The notes below the pieces were generated by a model. The model was given only the letters and a program-made list of their open reading frames with translations, was not told where the DNA came from and ran no database searches. Below are positions 44,180 through 55,500 of a DNA stretch of 64,000 nucleotides, piece by piece; position 1 is the stretch's first letter, and each line of letters opens with the position of its first letter. The translations under genes were made by a program, and so were the position numbers. This DNA comes from Adenophora triphylla var. japonica (Eukaryota; Streptophyta; Magnoliopsida; Asterales; Campanulaceae). Location of the stretch: positions 558,001 to 622,000 of the forward strand of contig JAFEMH010000072.1 in assembly GCA_022495995.1 (NCBI GenBank). Direction: 5' to 3'.

Positions 44180-46252
44180 TATCCAACCCACCAAATATCA
44201 TCAACCGTCAGGGAATTCAAGACAGACCCAGATGCAAACGGAGCAAAAAGATTCTGGGTCTTCACCCAAAAAAAGTATTGGGATTGAAAATCTAAGCAGG
44301 TGTTCGCTTGAGTCCAAAACAAGGATATTCTTTCTTAATTTGTCTCTAGACAATTTCTCTCTCTAAAAATCGAAAGGGGACTGGGTATGGCGTGTCGCCG
44401 GCGATTGGAAGTGGCCAGTGGCGGTAAAAAGAGGGAGGAACGTGTTGATCTAAGAAAAAGGGGTGGGGAGAGAATGTGTGTGAGTGTTGGTGAGGTAACG
44501 GGAGAAGGAGGGAAATGCAATGAGGGTTTGTACAAATTATTTTGCTTTAATTTTTCCAGTTTGGTTCATTTATCAAATACTCCCTTAACTATTTGTAACT
44601 TCCAGTCAACCCCCACCCTTTATTTTTTATTTTTTTCGTTTCCTACTTTCTTGTCATTTTTCTTCTTTTTCCCTCTCTATTTTCTAATGATTAATTTAAT
44701 TGTATTTTGACCAATATTTAGAAATAATTAATAATATCAATACATTTTAAAATTTATTATTGATATATCATTAAAAATACTACAAATCTTTTTTTTAAAA
44801 AAATAATTAAATTAACGTAAATTATTAATCAAAATTCAATTAAATTGATCATGGATATGAAATTATCTTTTCTTTTTTTCAAGAGGTGGGAATAATTGAC
44901 TTGAATATATATTCCAATAAAAAATTAGGTAAACTTCCTACTCTTTATCTAATATGAAATTATCTTTTCTTTTTTCCCTCTCTATTTACATGATTTTATT
45001 TTTGTATTATTTACTTCATTTTAAATATAGAGGTAGTACTTCCTACTCTTTATCTAATACTAGTATTGCACCCATGCGTTGCATGATATAATCAAAATTT
45101 TGTTATATTAACATATTTTGTTTAAATGATGTTATATAATTATAATATATTAATTATGAGTCCAAAATAATTTACACTAAAATTAATTTATAATAAAAAA
45201 TTAAAACTAATGAAAGTATACACAGATTATAATTTTTTAACCAACACAATTAATATTACAAATTTTGGAAGCTTTTTGTATACACATATTTTGTGATGTG
45301 AGGAACTTCAGTGATTATTTCAATAGAAATTGTTATTTTAAAATATTTTTCCTTAAATGATTTATTTTACTACTTTGTTATTTTACTATTCATTATATAA
45401 TTGTAACATTGAAAATTTAGAATAGCAAGCGTTTTTATGCATTTTTGCTAAAATAAATATTTTTTAAATATTCCTAAATCAAAAGTTTGATATTCATTTA
45501 TATTTAAACATTTAATTTATGATAATAAAAAAAATAGTGAAAGAAATTTAGTAAAAACGTTTATAACAAAGCTTTTTATAAAAAAGACAATTTTAAAACA
45601 AAAATTTCTTACATTGTAGTTTATTAAGAGACAAAGTAGTAGATTAAAACAAAATCATCTACTTATTCAACGTACTTAGTAGCCTTATCATGACAACAAT
45701 TGTATCGACTTTTGGTTCTGTTTATAATTTGTATAATTTTGATATAATTGAATAAACAAAATCAAAATTAACAACTACAGTTAAAACTAATGTAACAATT
45801 TATCCAATTTTTTTAGTGAAATAAACTCCCCAAAACAATAAATCTTAAATCAACATGAAATAATGGCTCCTTCGTCGAAAAGTGCATGACACCGAAAAGT
45901 TAGCAAAGTCTTTTATGTATTAATATTTTCATCTATATAATGTGGGGGATCAATAAAACCTGTAAAATAGTAAATAAAATAATAAGAAATAAAATAAACA
46001 TGAAATAATAAAATTTCATCTATATAATGTGGGGCATCAACAAAAAAGTTCAGTTAGATTATACTCTCTCCATCCTATTATAAAATATACACTTACTATT
46101 TGCTCAGAAATTAAGGAAAAATGTTTGTGTATTGAGTGTTGTTAGTATGGAAAATGAGGTTGGAGAGAGAAAATGAGTTGTTGTTCTGATTATGATATTC
46201 GAGATTCATTAATATAAAAATAATAAAATATTTCCATTTTAAAAAGTATATA
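44180..46252. other. DPB leader/promoter and AT-rich spacer
   Basis: 44180-44370 is the likely 5' UTR of DPB on the minus strand, with an in-frame TTG GTG GGT TGG ATA before the ATG and a GAGAGAGAAATTG tract near 44350. Beyond about 44560 the region is strongly AT-rich. A CTAGTATTGCACCCATGCGTTGCATG motif (45059-45085) resembles ends of dispersed plant elements, and a broken MITE-like end (CTCTCTCCATCCTATTATAA) lies at 46064. No gene found. Confidence 0.5.
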
Positions 46253-46761
46253 CTCCCTCCGTCTCACTCGACTTAGGATCAATTTTCATTTTGGGCGTCC
46301 CACTCGACTTATAATATCTCAAAATGACAAGTTTATATTATTTTTATATTTAATGAGAGTCACTTGTTATACTTATAACAACAATCTCCTTACTATGCCC
46401 CTCACTCATTCTCTCTCATATTTTACTTTTTATACTCACAATACCTCCTACACTCATTCTCTGCTCTTATTATATACTCCCTCCGTCCCAGCAAAAGGGC
46501 CAGTAAATTTCTTATGCACGCAAATTAAGAAACTGAATAAATAAAATACAAAATATAGAAAAGAAGGTTGGATTAAGGGAAATTAAGAAATTCTGGAAAG
46601 TGATTGAAGATTGTACTTTTCCCACCACAAATGCTAATCCTTGTGAAATTTTGAATTTCCCACCAAAGTTACCTTAGTACATACTAACAGAGTCCTACTT
46701 AATTACAGTTTCCATAACAGAGTCCTACTTAATTTTGAATCTTCAACCTTTAACCCACAAA

Positions 46762-48328
46762 ATGGAGGCCTGTAAGCATAAACCCAACTTGAGTGCTGAT
46801 GAAAGGAATTTCATGGCTCAATGGTTCATTGAAGCTTTACAAGAGGGAAAGCTTCCAAAAGGGAAAATCGAAGAAGCAGCTTCAAGGTTTCGGCTCCACC
46901 CCCGAACCGTCTTCAAATTCTGGAAAATTGTGAAGGATCAAAGGAGGAGAGGTATGCCCATATCTCTATCATCAAAGAAAAGTGTAAGAGCAAGGCAAAA
47001 ATTAGTCAAATTAGATGTTGAGAAGATGAAAAAAATAGAGTTTGAGAATAGAAATACAATTCGAAAGTTAGGTCAAGCTTTGGGGATTAGTAAAAGCACA
47101 GTTGGGCGATGGAAAAAGGAGGGTGTGATCAAGGCACATACAAATGCTATTAAACCATCATTAACTGATGTAAATTTTCTGCAAAGGTTAAAATTTTGCC
47201 TTGCTGCCCTCAGATATGATGTAGAAGAACAAACTCCAATTTTCAAAGAAATGGACAATGTTATTCATGCAGATGAGAAGTGGTTTCTCATGACAAAATG
47301 CAAAAGAAGGTGTTACATGGTCCCAGGTGAAGTAGAGCCATACAATTCATGCCAAAGTAAGAGATTTATCATCAAAGTAATGTTCTTTTGTTGTGTAAGT
47401 AGGCCACTTTATGATAGTAATGGAGTGTTGCTATTTGATGGTAAATTAGGCATGTGGCCCCTCACAAAAATGAGCCAGAAAAAGAAACAGTAGGAATAGG
47501 GCGGCGAGTACAATGGTGACCAAGCCCTTAGAATCAATCAACAAGCAAGTGACAAAGGAATTGCCGATCAATCAAGTAAGTTTTCTCATGACAAAATGCA
47601 AGTAATCTGTTCTTATCATCATAGACAGACCATTTTTTATCATAGTCTCGGTTTTTATCATCATAGACACACCAAGACCAAGGCAAAAATCTGTTCTTAT
47701 CATCATAGACACACCAATTTTTTTTGCAAAAACTGCTCATAGAAATAATGCAAAAATCTGTTCTTATCATAGTCTCACCGAATATTGCGAGGTAATCCCC
47801 GCAATCAAGGCAAAGTGGCCACCAAATGCAAGTAAACACATCATTATTCAATGGGATAATGCACCACCACATATCAAGAACGATGACCCGGATTTTAGGC
47901 AGAAAGACGCAGATGGGTTTGACATACAACTTCAATTTCAGCCACCCAACTCTCCAGATACAAACATCAATGATCTAGGGTGGTTTGCTTCATTGGATGC
48001 AGTTAAAACAGAGAGTTCTAACAAAAGTGTTGAAGAGCTAGTTAAGGCAGTCTTAACAGCCTATGCAGAATTATCAGAGAAGAAACTTGATAAATTGTTC
48101 CTTTCATTGCAAAATGTGATGATATCTATGATGACAGTGAGAGGCCACAACAACTACAAATTGCCTCATCTTGGGAAGGACAAATTGGAAAGAGATGGGA
48201 AACTCAGAAGAAACTTGAAAGTGGACATCAAACTAGTAAGAGAATGCATTCAGTACTTGCAACAAATTGGTATCAAATCTGGTTTTGAAGGCATAGTGGC
48301 ACAATTGGAAGAACAGCATCTTCTTTGA
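46762..48328 (+). pseudogene. Plant mariner-like transposase, one frameshift
   Basis: ATG 46762 (MEACKHKPNLSADERNF). The N-terminal helix-turn-helix regions are RLHPRTVFKFWKIVKDQRRR and RKLGQALGISKSTVGRWKKE. The catalytic triad is D in HADEKWF (codon 47272), D in IIQWDNAPPH (47855) and D in NINDLGWF (47972); the last two are 39 codons apart, the DD39D signature of plant mariner-like elements. A one-base frame change near 47470 interrupts the conserved ARKRNSRNRAASTMVTKPLE region, which is otherwise intact. A GT-AG intron is likely at 47576-47791 (CAA/GTAAG ... GCGAG/GTAATC), joining NQ to VIPAIKAKWPPN. It ends LVRECIQYLQQIG...EEQHLL at 48328. About 450 residues, the usual size. Confidence 0.9.
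47576..47791 (+). repeat. Likely transposase intron made of internal repeats
   Basis: Copies of TCTGTTCTTATCATCATAGACA and CAAGACCAAGGCAAAAATCTG recur here (47607-47770) and again downstream of the stop codon (48560-48740). GT-AG borders restore the reading frame, so it is best read as an intron invaded or built by these repeats. Confidence 0.6.
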
Positions 48329-48871
48329 CTCAAAGAAAATTATCAAAAAACTTTTGGATTTTTGGTTTAGTGGGGTAATTTTAACTCTCAGTTTTTGTTC
48401 ATCCTTGAGTTCCCACTTTTGTAAAGTCTCAATGCTTCCATAATAAGGAAAGCTCATCATAGACTTAGTGTTATGTACCAAAAAACTCTTTTCTATTTAG
48501 CTTACTCATGCACCATTTCACCAGTTCAAAACCAGACCAAGACCAAGTGTAAAACAAGTAACCTCACAAATCTGTCCAAATCATAGTCTCAGTTTTTATC
48601 ATCATAGACACACCAAGATCAAGGCAAAAATCTGTTCTTATCAAAATGAACCAAGTAACATCATTATTCAATGTTAATCATAATCTGAGTTTTTATCATC
48701 ACAGAGCACATAATAGACAAGGCAAAATCTGTTTTTATCAAAATGGACCAAATAGCATCAAAATCACAGAGATTCATATAGCCACATTTCATCATTTCAC
48801 ACAATAACACATTCCCAAAGCCCAACTGAAAATTAAGAAATTCATAGCCAACATGTAAAAAAAAACATAAC

Positions 48872-49447
48872 CTCAGTCACGCCGTTTTCAATGTGTTGAG
48901 CTTCAGAAGAAGTTTCTTCAGATTTTGAAGCAGGTACAAATAACCAAGGAAAGAACAATTCCATTAACTTCTGTGTATGATAGCTTGGGTCCTTTGATAT
49001 AGGATTAGAAGGAACTGTCGAAGGATTACAAGAAACTGCCCTAAAGTTAAAGTTAGGGTTTCGCTCCAAAAAGTCACGAACCTTCACAAATTCTTCATTG
49101 TGTTGCTCATGCTCCCTCAAGAAAGCCTCATGAGAGTCATCCGACAACGGATAACCATTGACGCCGTTTTCAGATTCAGATGACCCCAACTTCGATTCCT
49201 CACAAACGGTATCACAAGCATTTGGTGACTCACAAGATTCTGTCCAAATCGCCTCCGCTGACCACTTGGCATAGCAATATGCCTGATATGGGTCAATCGA
49301 TGGCGATGGCGATGGCGACGAATTGAAACCCAGATTTTTCGATTCACTGCAAGATATGGACAGTGGAAACGAAAAATTAGGCTTGTGAGAAGGAGAGAGT
49401 GAATCGTTATAGGTGGGAGAAGGATTTTGTGATGACGGCGAGTCCAT
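48872..49447 (-). CDS. Unknown Ser/Pro-rich exon inside the mariner element
   Basis: The minus strand opens at ATG 49447 (MDSPSSQNPSPTYNDSLSPS) and stays open for 192 codons to GAG/GTTATG, a plausible splice donor (48872/48871); the open frame without splicing runs to 48842. Features: Ser/Pro-rich start, SPSPSPSIDPYQAYCYAKWS, an acidic middle (EESKLGSSESENGVNGYPLS), then DSHEAFLREHEQHNEEFVKV and DPSYHTQKLMELFFPWLF. I do not recognise the family. It could be a captured host first exon or a second gene of the element. Composition and length argue that it was selected as protein. Confidence 0.5.
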
Positions 49448-49751
49448 CACTTAGAGATGAAAATGGCGATTTAGGATTCTTGGTTGAACGGTTGTTGATA
49501 AGAACGATGAATGAGAAAAAAGAGGGGAATGTAATTGGGTTAGTGTAAATGGGTTGGGTTAGATTAATTGGGTTGGGTTAGTTTAAGTTAATGGGGTCAT
49601 TAACAAATGTAATTAATTGGTTTAAGGTTAATTGAGTGGGGTATGATGAGTATAATAATATTAAAAAAGTTTCCTTTTTGGGAAAGTGGCTTTTTAAATT
49701 GGACGCCCAAAAAGGAAATAAATGGCTCTTTCGCTGGGACGGAGGGAGTAT

Positions 49752-50664
49752 ATTAATATTTCTTAATTCATGTGTCGTAAGAGAAAATCCTAAATCAGAT
49801 TAGACGGAGGGAGTAGTTTGTAGTGGGATGCCCTATAAGAAAAGTGTGTAGTTTGTAATGAGACAAAAGGAGTATATTTTTAAAAATTAAATAAATAATG
49901 TCAAAAGTATTCATGTTAATTTTATTTTTTTTATTTTATTTTTTGTGAAAAAAAAATCATATTGATGTTAAAAATAATAAAAAAAAGGGTTGACGATAAG
50001 GATAAATAATTGATAAAAAGAATATTGTTGAATTGAATATAAGCTCAATTCTTTTGCAATATATTTTAGCTCTTTTATTTTCAAATATTTATTAGGACAT
50101 CATTAAAAATACTCTCAACAATAGCTTTTAAAATTATCACTATTTTGGAGGAAAATTCTTATTTTTGAATGTTAAGCATATCAAAAGACACTATTCTCTT
50201 TTTATATATATATATATAGATTAATATTTCTTAATTCATGTGTCGTAAGAGAAAATTCTAAATCAGATTAGACGGAGGGAGTAGTTTGTAGTGGGATGCC
50301 CTGTAAGAAAAGTGTGTAGTTTGTAATGAGACAAAAGGAGTATATTTTTTAAAATTAAATAAATAATGCCAAAAGTATTCATGTTGATTTATTTTTTTTT
50401 TTGTGAAAAAATTCATATTGATGTTAAAAATAATAAAAAAAAGGGTTGACGATAAGGATAAATAATTGATAAAAAGAATATTGTTGAATTGAATATAAGC
50501 TCAATTCTTTTGCAATATATTTTAGTTCTTTTATTTTCAAATATTTATTAGGACATCATTAAAAATACTCTCAACAATAGCTTTTAAAATTATCACTATT
50601 TTGAAGGAAAATTCTTATTTTTGAATGTTAAGCATATCAAAAGACACTATTCTCTTTTCATATA
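49752..50664. repeat. Tandem duplication of about 468 bp
   Basis: ATTAATATTTCTTAATTCATG begins at 49752 and again at 50220, and the two stretches stay nearly identical to ...AAGACACTATTCTCTTTT. The unit includes the right end of the split MITE (GACGGAGGGAG at 49804 and about 50272), so duplication post-dates that MITE. A short (TA)n lies at the junction (50203-50218). Confidence 0.88.
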
Positions 50665-50959
50665 CTCCCTCCGTCCCAATGGGCTTAAGAAAAAGTGAAA
50701 TTGCACGGGAATTAAGAAATATTATTACAGTATTAGGAGAGAGAATGAGTGGAAGAAGTGTTGTGAGTGTGAAAAATTAAATAAGAGAGAGAATGAGTGG
50801 AGGGAATAGTAAATTATAATGTGTTGTGAGTATTAAAATAATGTAGGAGAGAGAATGAGTGGAGAGAATAGTGATTTAAGGTTTCCATTTTGGGAATTCT
50901 TAAGACTTATGGGACGCTCAAAATGGAAAGTTTTCTTAAGACTTATGGGACGGAGGGAG
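50665..50959. mobile_element. Stowaway-type MITE
   Basis: CTCCCTCCGTCCCAATGGGC to CTTATGGGACGGAGGGAG with TA flanks. The interior repeats AGAGAGAATGAGTGGA three times and has a doubled right end (CTTAAGACTTATGGGACG twice). Confidence 0.88.
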
Positions 50960-50977
50960 TATATATATAGATGATTA

Positions 50978-51530
50978 ACTTACAAGAGTTGATCTTATAA
51001 AAAACTAACTTTTTTATAAGTTAAAGAAAAAATTATTTTTACACTGTCAATTAATAATAAATACACTGACACTCTTTTTTACTGACATTTTTTTATACTA
51101 ACACTAACACTAACATTTTTTTACCCTACACTAGCACTCTTTTATAATGACACTTAATAATACATGCACTGTCACTCTTTACACTGACATTTTTTATACT
51201 AACACTGACACTTTTTTACACTAACACTAACACTTTTTTACACTGACACCTAATAATACATGCATTGCTACTCTTTACACTGACATTTTTACACTAACAC
51301 TGGCATTTTCTTACATTGTCACTTAATAATACATGTACTGACACTTTTTACACTGACATTTTGTTATACTAACACTAACATTTTTTTATACTAGCACTTA
51401 ATAATACATGCAATAACATTCTTTACACTGACATTTTTTTACACTAACACTAGCGGAATAAACAAAATACGTTTTTTTAGCTTACAAAAAAATGCCTTTT
51501 TTTTTTAAATTTCGACAACTTACAAAGAAT
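50978..51530. repeat. TGACACT minisatellite element (copy 3)
   Basis: Starts GAGTTGATCTTATAAAAAAC, continues with ACACTGACATTTTTT/AATAATACATGC repeats, and ends AAATACGTTTTTTTAGCTTAC. The same ends as the copies at 2040 and 15583. Confidence 0.7.
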
Positions 51531-52532
51531 ATCTTATTATTGTTAGAAAAAATTAACTATTTTTTGTTATTTGGTTAGTAGGGTGAAACAATAAACTTTA
51601 TAAGCTATATTAAACTACTCCCGAGGAGCACAATTCATTTGTTTAACAAGTAATTTTTTTTTTTTGATTTGTTGATATTCTTGCAACATAATTTTATTTA
51701 TTTATTTGTATTTTACTTATATAATGATGAAATCACAATAATATGATATTTTTTTAGTTAGAAATGAAATTTTATTTTGGGGTGGAAAAAGATGTTACAT
51801 TTATTATAAAACTAGTGAGTAACCCGTCGAAATTCGACGGGCATATTAAAGTTTATTATTACTTATTGCTATAATCTGTAATTTCATTAAGCCATATTGT
51901 TTTTGTTTATTTAAATGAAATTACAGAGTATATGGGATGGAGAGAGTATACCTCGTATTCATGTTGTCGTTTAGGATGCAAATGATGCTTATACCATATT
52001 TTTCCTAATTGTTTTGGCTTAGACCAGGGTGGTCATCATGCATAAGTAACTACAGCAACAGCTTGTTCATTACAATATACTAAATGCTTTCATAAAAATA
52101 GAAGGAAAAGAGAAGATGAAAATTTGTGTATATTGGAACACAATCTGAAATGGTTTATATAGGACTAAGTTTTGAAAAAACATGTCTTTTCAAATTCAGA
52201 CACAAATTTTCAACAGTTTATGAAAGTTGAAACTGTTAATTCAAAAATCAAATATTCGCATTATCCAGAACTTAAAATAATATTAAAAAATATTTTAATA
52301 TTAATTTACAAAAATTAAATTAGTTCAGCACATCATTTGACTGCCAAGATTCGAGCTTTATGTTTATAAAAACCTGTGTCATGGGGCTATGCCCCATGAC
52401 TTTTGTCCGTCTCGAAAAGAGCTTCGATTTGATATGCTGTGCATTCCGTGATTCATTCGAAATCAAAAGTTACGCCCTTTTTAGCGCACACACCTAAACT
52501 TTACCAAAAACACTTATTTCAAAAAACACTTT
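51531..52532. other. Unclassified repeat-like region before the satellite
   Basis: Contains ACTAGTGAGTAACCCGTCGA followed by its partner TTCGACGGGC (51811-51843), a short palindromic terminus resembling dispersed plant elements. It runs into the first satellite unit. No gene seen. Confidence 0.45.
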
Positions 52533-55500
52533 TAAATCAAAAACTAAAATAAAACTCTTCATTGAATGTGACACATGGCGGCTAATAATTGGTGAACATA
52601 GAGCTGACTTGGAATTCCACGTGGCGAGCTGTATGGTCTTGAAATGTTTCTGCTTTTATATATTATATAGATTGAATGACCATTATTGTCTCAAACTAAA
52701 TGTTCTTTTAAATTTTTTTGATTTAATTTTTTTTTCATAATTCATTATATTTTTACATATGTAAAATTTTGAAAATTAATTAAAAGAATGTTTATTATTT
52801 TTTCTAGATTAAAATTAAATTTTTAAAAATGATTATTAAATTTTGAAAAAAATCATTCATTTTAGGATGGAGAGAATAATACAATTTAAATAAAAAAATT
52901 AAATTTAATCCAATAAAATAAAATAAACCAATCTAATAATCTAAAATCTAATATGGGGGATAATGATAAGAGAAATCAGTGCATGCTCCAAGACAATGTT
53001 TCTACTTTCTACCACCATCACATTCTTTCGGAACCGCTGTAGTTTGAATTTATTACGTTTAAAAATATTTTGTTTGGATTTAAAAGCTAAAATTTGTGTT
53101 TAAATCAAAATCTAAAATAAAACTCTTCATTGAATGTGACACATGGCGGCTAATAATTGGTGAACATAGAGCTGACTTGGAATTCCACGTGGCGAGCTGT
53201 ATGGTCTTGAAATGTTTCTGCTTTTATATATTATATAGATTGAATGACCATTATTGTCTCAAAATAAATGTTCTTTTAAATTTTTTTGATTTAATTTTTT
53301 TTCATAATTCATTATATTTTTACAAATGTAAAATTTTGAAAATGAATTAAAAGAATGTTTATTATTTTTTCTAGATTAAAATTAAATTTTTTAAAATGAT
53401 TATTAAATTTTGAAAAAAAATCATTCATTTTAGGATGGAGAGAATAATACAATTTAAAAAAAAAATTAAATTTAATCCAATAAAATAAAATAAACCAATC
53501 TAATAATCTAAAATCTAATATGGGGGATAATGATAAGAGAAATCAGTGCATGCTCCAAGACAATGTTTCTACTTTCTACCACCATCACATTCTTTCGGAA
53601 CCGCTGTAGTTTGAATTTATTACGTTTAAAAATATTTTGTTTGGATTTAAAAGCTAAAATTTGTGTTTAAATCAAAATCTAAAATAAAACTCTTCATTGA
53701 ATGTGACACATGGCGGCTAATAATTGGTGAACATAGAGCTGACTTGAAATTTCACGTGATGAGTTGTATGGTCTTGAAATGTTTCTGCTTTTATATATTA
53801 TATAGATTGAATGACCATTATTGTCTCAAAATAAATGTTCTTTTAAATTTTTTTGATTTAATTTTTTTTCATAATTCATTATATTTTTACAAATGTAAAA
53901 TTTTGAAAATGAATTAAAAGAATGTTTATTATTTTTTCTAGATTAAAATTAAATTTTTAAAAATGATTATTAAATTTGAAAAAAATCATTCATTTTAGGA
54001 TGGAGAGAATAATACAATTTAAATAAAAAAATTAAATTTAATCCAATAAAATAAAATAAACCAATCTAATAATCTAAAATCTAGTATGGGGGATAATGAT
54101 AAGAGAAATCAGTGCATGCTCCAAGACAATGTTTCTACTTTCTACCACCATCACATTCTTTCGTAACCGTTGTAGTTTGAATTTATTACGTTTAAAAATA
54201 TTTTGTTTGGATTTAAAAGCTAAAATTTGTGTTTAAATCAAAATCTAAAATAAAACTCTTCATTGAATGTGACACATGGTGGCTAATAATTGGTGAACAT
54301 AGAGCTGACTTGAAATTCCACGTGGCGAGCTGTATGGTCTTGAAATGTTTTTGCTTTTATATATTATATAGATTGAATGACCATTATTGTCTCAAAATAA
54401 ATGTTCTTTTAAATTTTTTTGATTTAATTTTTTTTCATAATTCATTATATTTTTACAAATGTAAAATTTTGAAAATGAATTAAAAGAATGTTTATTATTT
54501 TTTCTAGATTAAAATTAAATTTTTTAAAATGATTATTAAATTTTGAAAAAAATCATTCATTTTAGGATGGAGAGAATAATACAATTTAAATAAAAAAATT
54601 AAATTTAATCCAATAAAATAAAATAAACCAATCTAATAATCTAAAATCTAATATGGGGGATAATGATAAGAGAAATCAGTGCATGCTCCAAGACAATGTT
54701 TCTACTTTCTACCACCATCACATTCTTTCGGAACCGCCGTAGTTTGAATTTATTACGTTTAAAAATATTTTGTTTGGATTTAAAAGCTAAAATTTGTGTT
54801 TAAATCAAAATCTAAAATAAAACTCTTCATTGAATGTGACACATGGCGGCTAATAATTGGTGAACATAGAGCTGACTTGGAATTCCACGTGGCGAGCTGT
54901 ATGGTCTTGAAATGTTTCTGCTTTTATATATTATATAGATTGAATGACCATTATTGTCTCAAAATAAATGTTCTTTTAAATTTTTTGATTTAATTTTTTT
55001 TTTTCATAATTCATTATATTTTTACAAATGTAAAATTTTGAAAATGAATTAAAAGAATGTTTATTATTTTTTCTAGATTAAAATTAAATTTTTTAAAATG
55101 ATTATTAAATTTAAAAAAAAATCATTCATTTAAGGATGGAGAGAATAATACAATTTAAAAAAAAATTAATTTAATCCAATAAAATAAAATAAACCAATCT
55201 AATAATCTAAAATCTAATATGGGGATAATGATAAGAGAAATCAGTGCATGCTCCAAGACAATGTTTCTACTTTCTACCACCATCACATTCTTTCGGAACC
55301 GCTGTAGTTTGAATTTATTACGTTTAAAAATATTTTGTTTGGATTTAAAAGCTAAAATTTGTGTTTAAATCAAAATCTAAAATAAAACTCTTCATTGAAT
55401 GTGACACATGGCGGCTAATAATTGGTGAACATAGAGCTGACTTGGAATTTCACGTGGTGAGCTGTATGGTCTTGAAATGTTTCTGCTTTTATATATTATA

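Larger units (their letters stand above)
46477..49748 (+). mobile_element. Mariner-like element with Stowaway-type ends
   Basis: 3,272 bp bounded by TA. The terminal inverted repeats of about 34 bp begin CTCCCTCCGTCCCAGC on both strands and continue with similar AAAGGGCCAGTAAATTTC / GAAAGAGCCATTTATTTC. It carries a plus-strand DD39D transposase and a minus-strand exon-like ORF. Plant mariner-like elements of this type are the accepted source of transposase for Stowaway MITEs, several of which lie in this window. Confidence 0.88.
46253..49813. mobile_element. Stowaway-type MITE split by the mariner element
   Basis: Left part 46253-46476 starts CTCCCTCCGTCTCACTCGAC with TTAGGATCAATTTTC; right part 49749-49813 ends with the complement (GAAAATCCTAAATCAG...AGACGGAGGGAG). 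TA flanks at 46251-46252 and 49814-49815. Without the inserted mariner element the MITE would be about 290 bp, like its relatives. Confidence 0.75.

Noticed and set aside
46064..46252. Separate complete MITE
   Set aside because: A left end resembling CTCTCTCCATCC is present but no matching right end was found before the next element.
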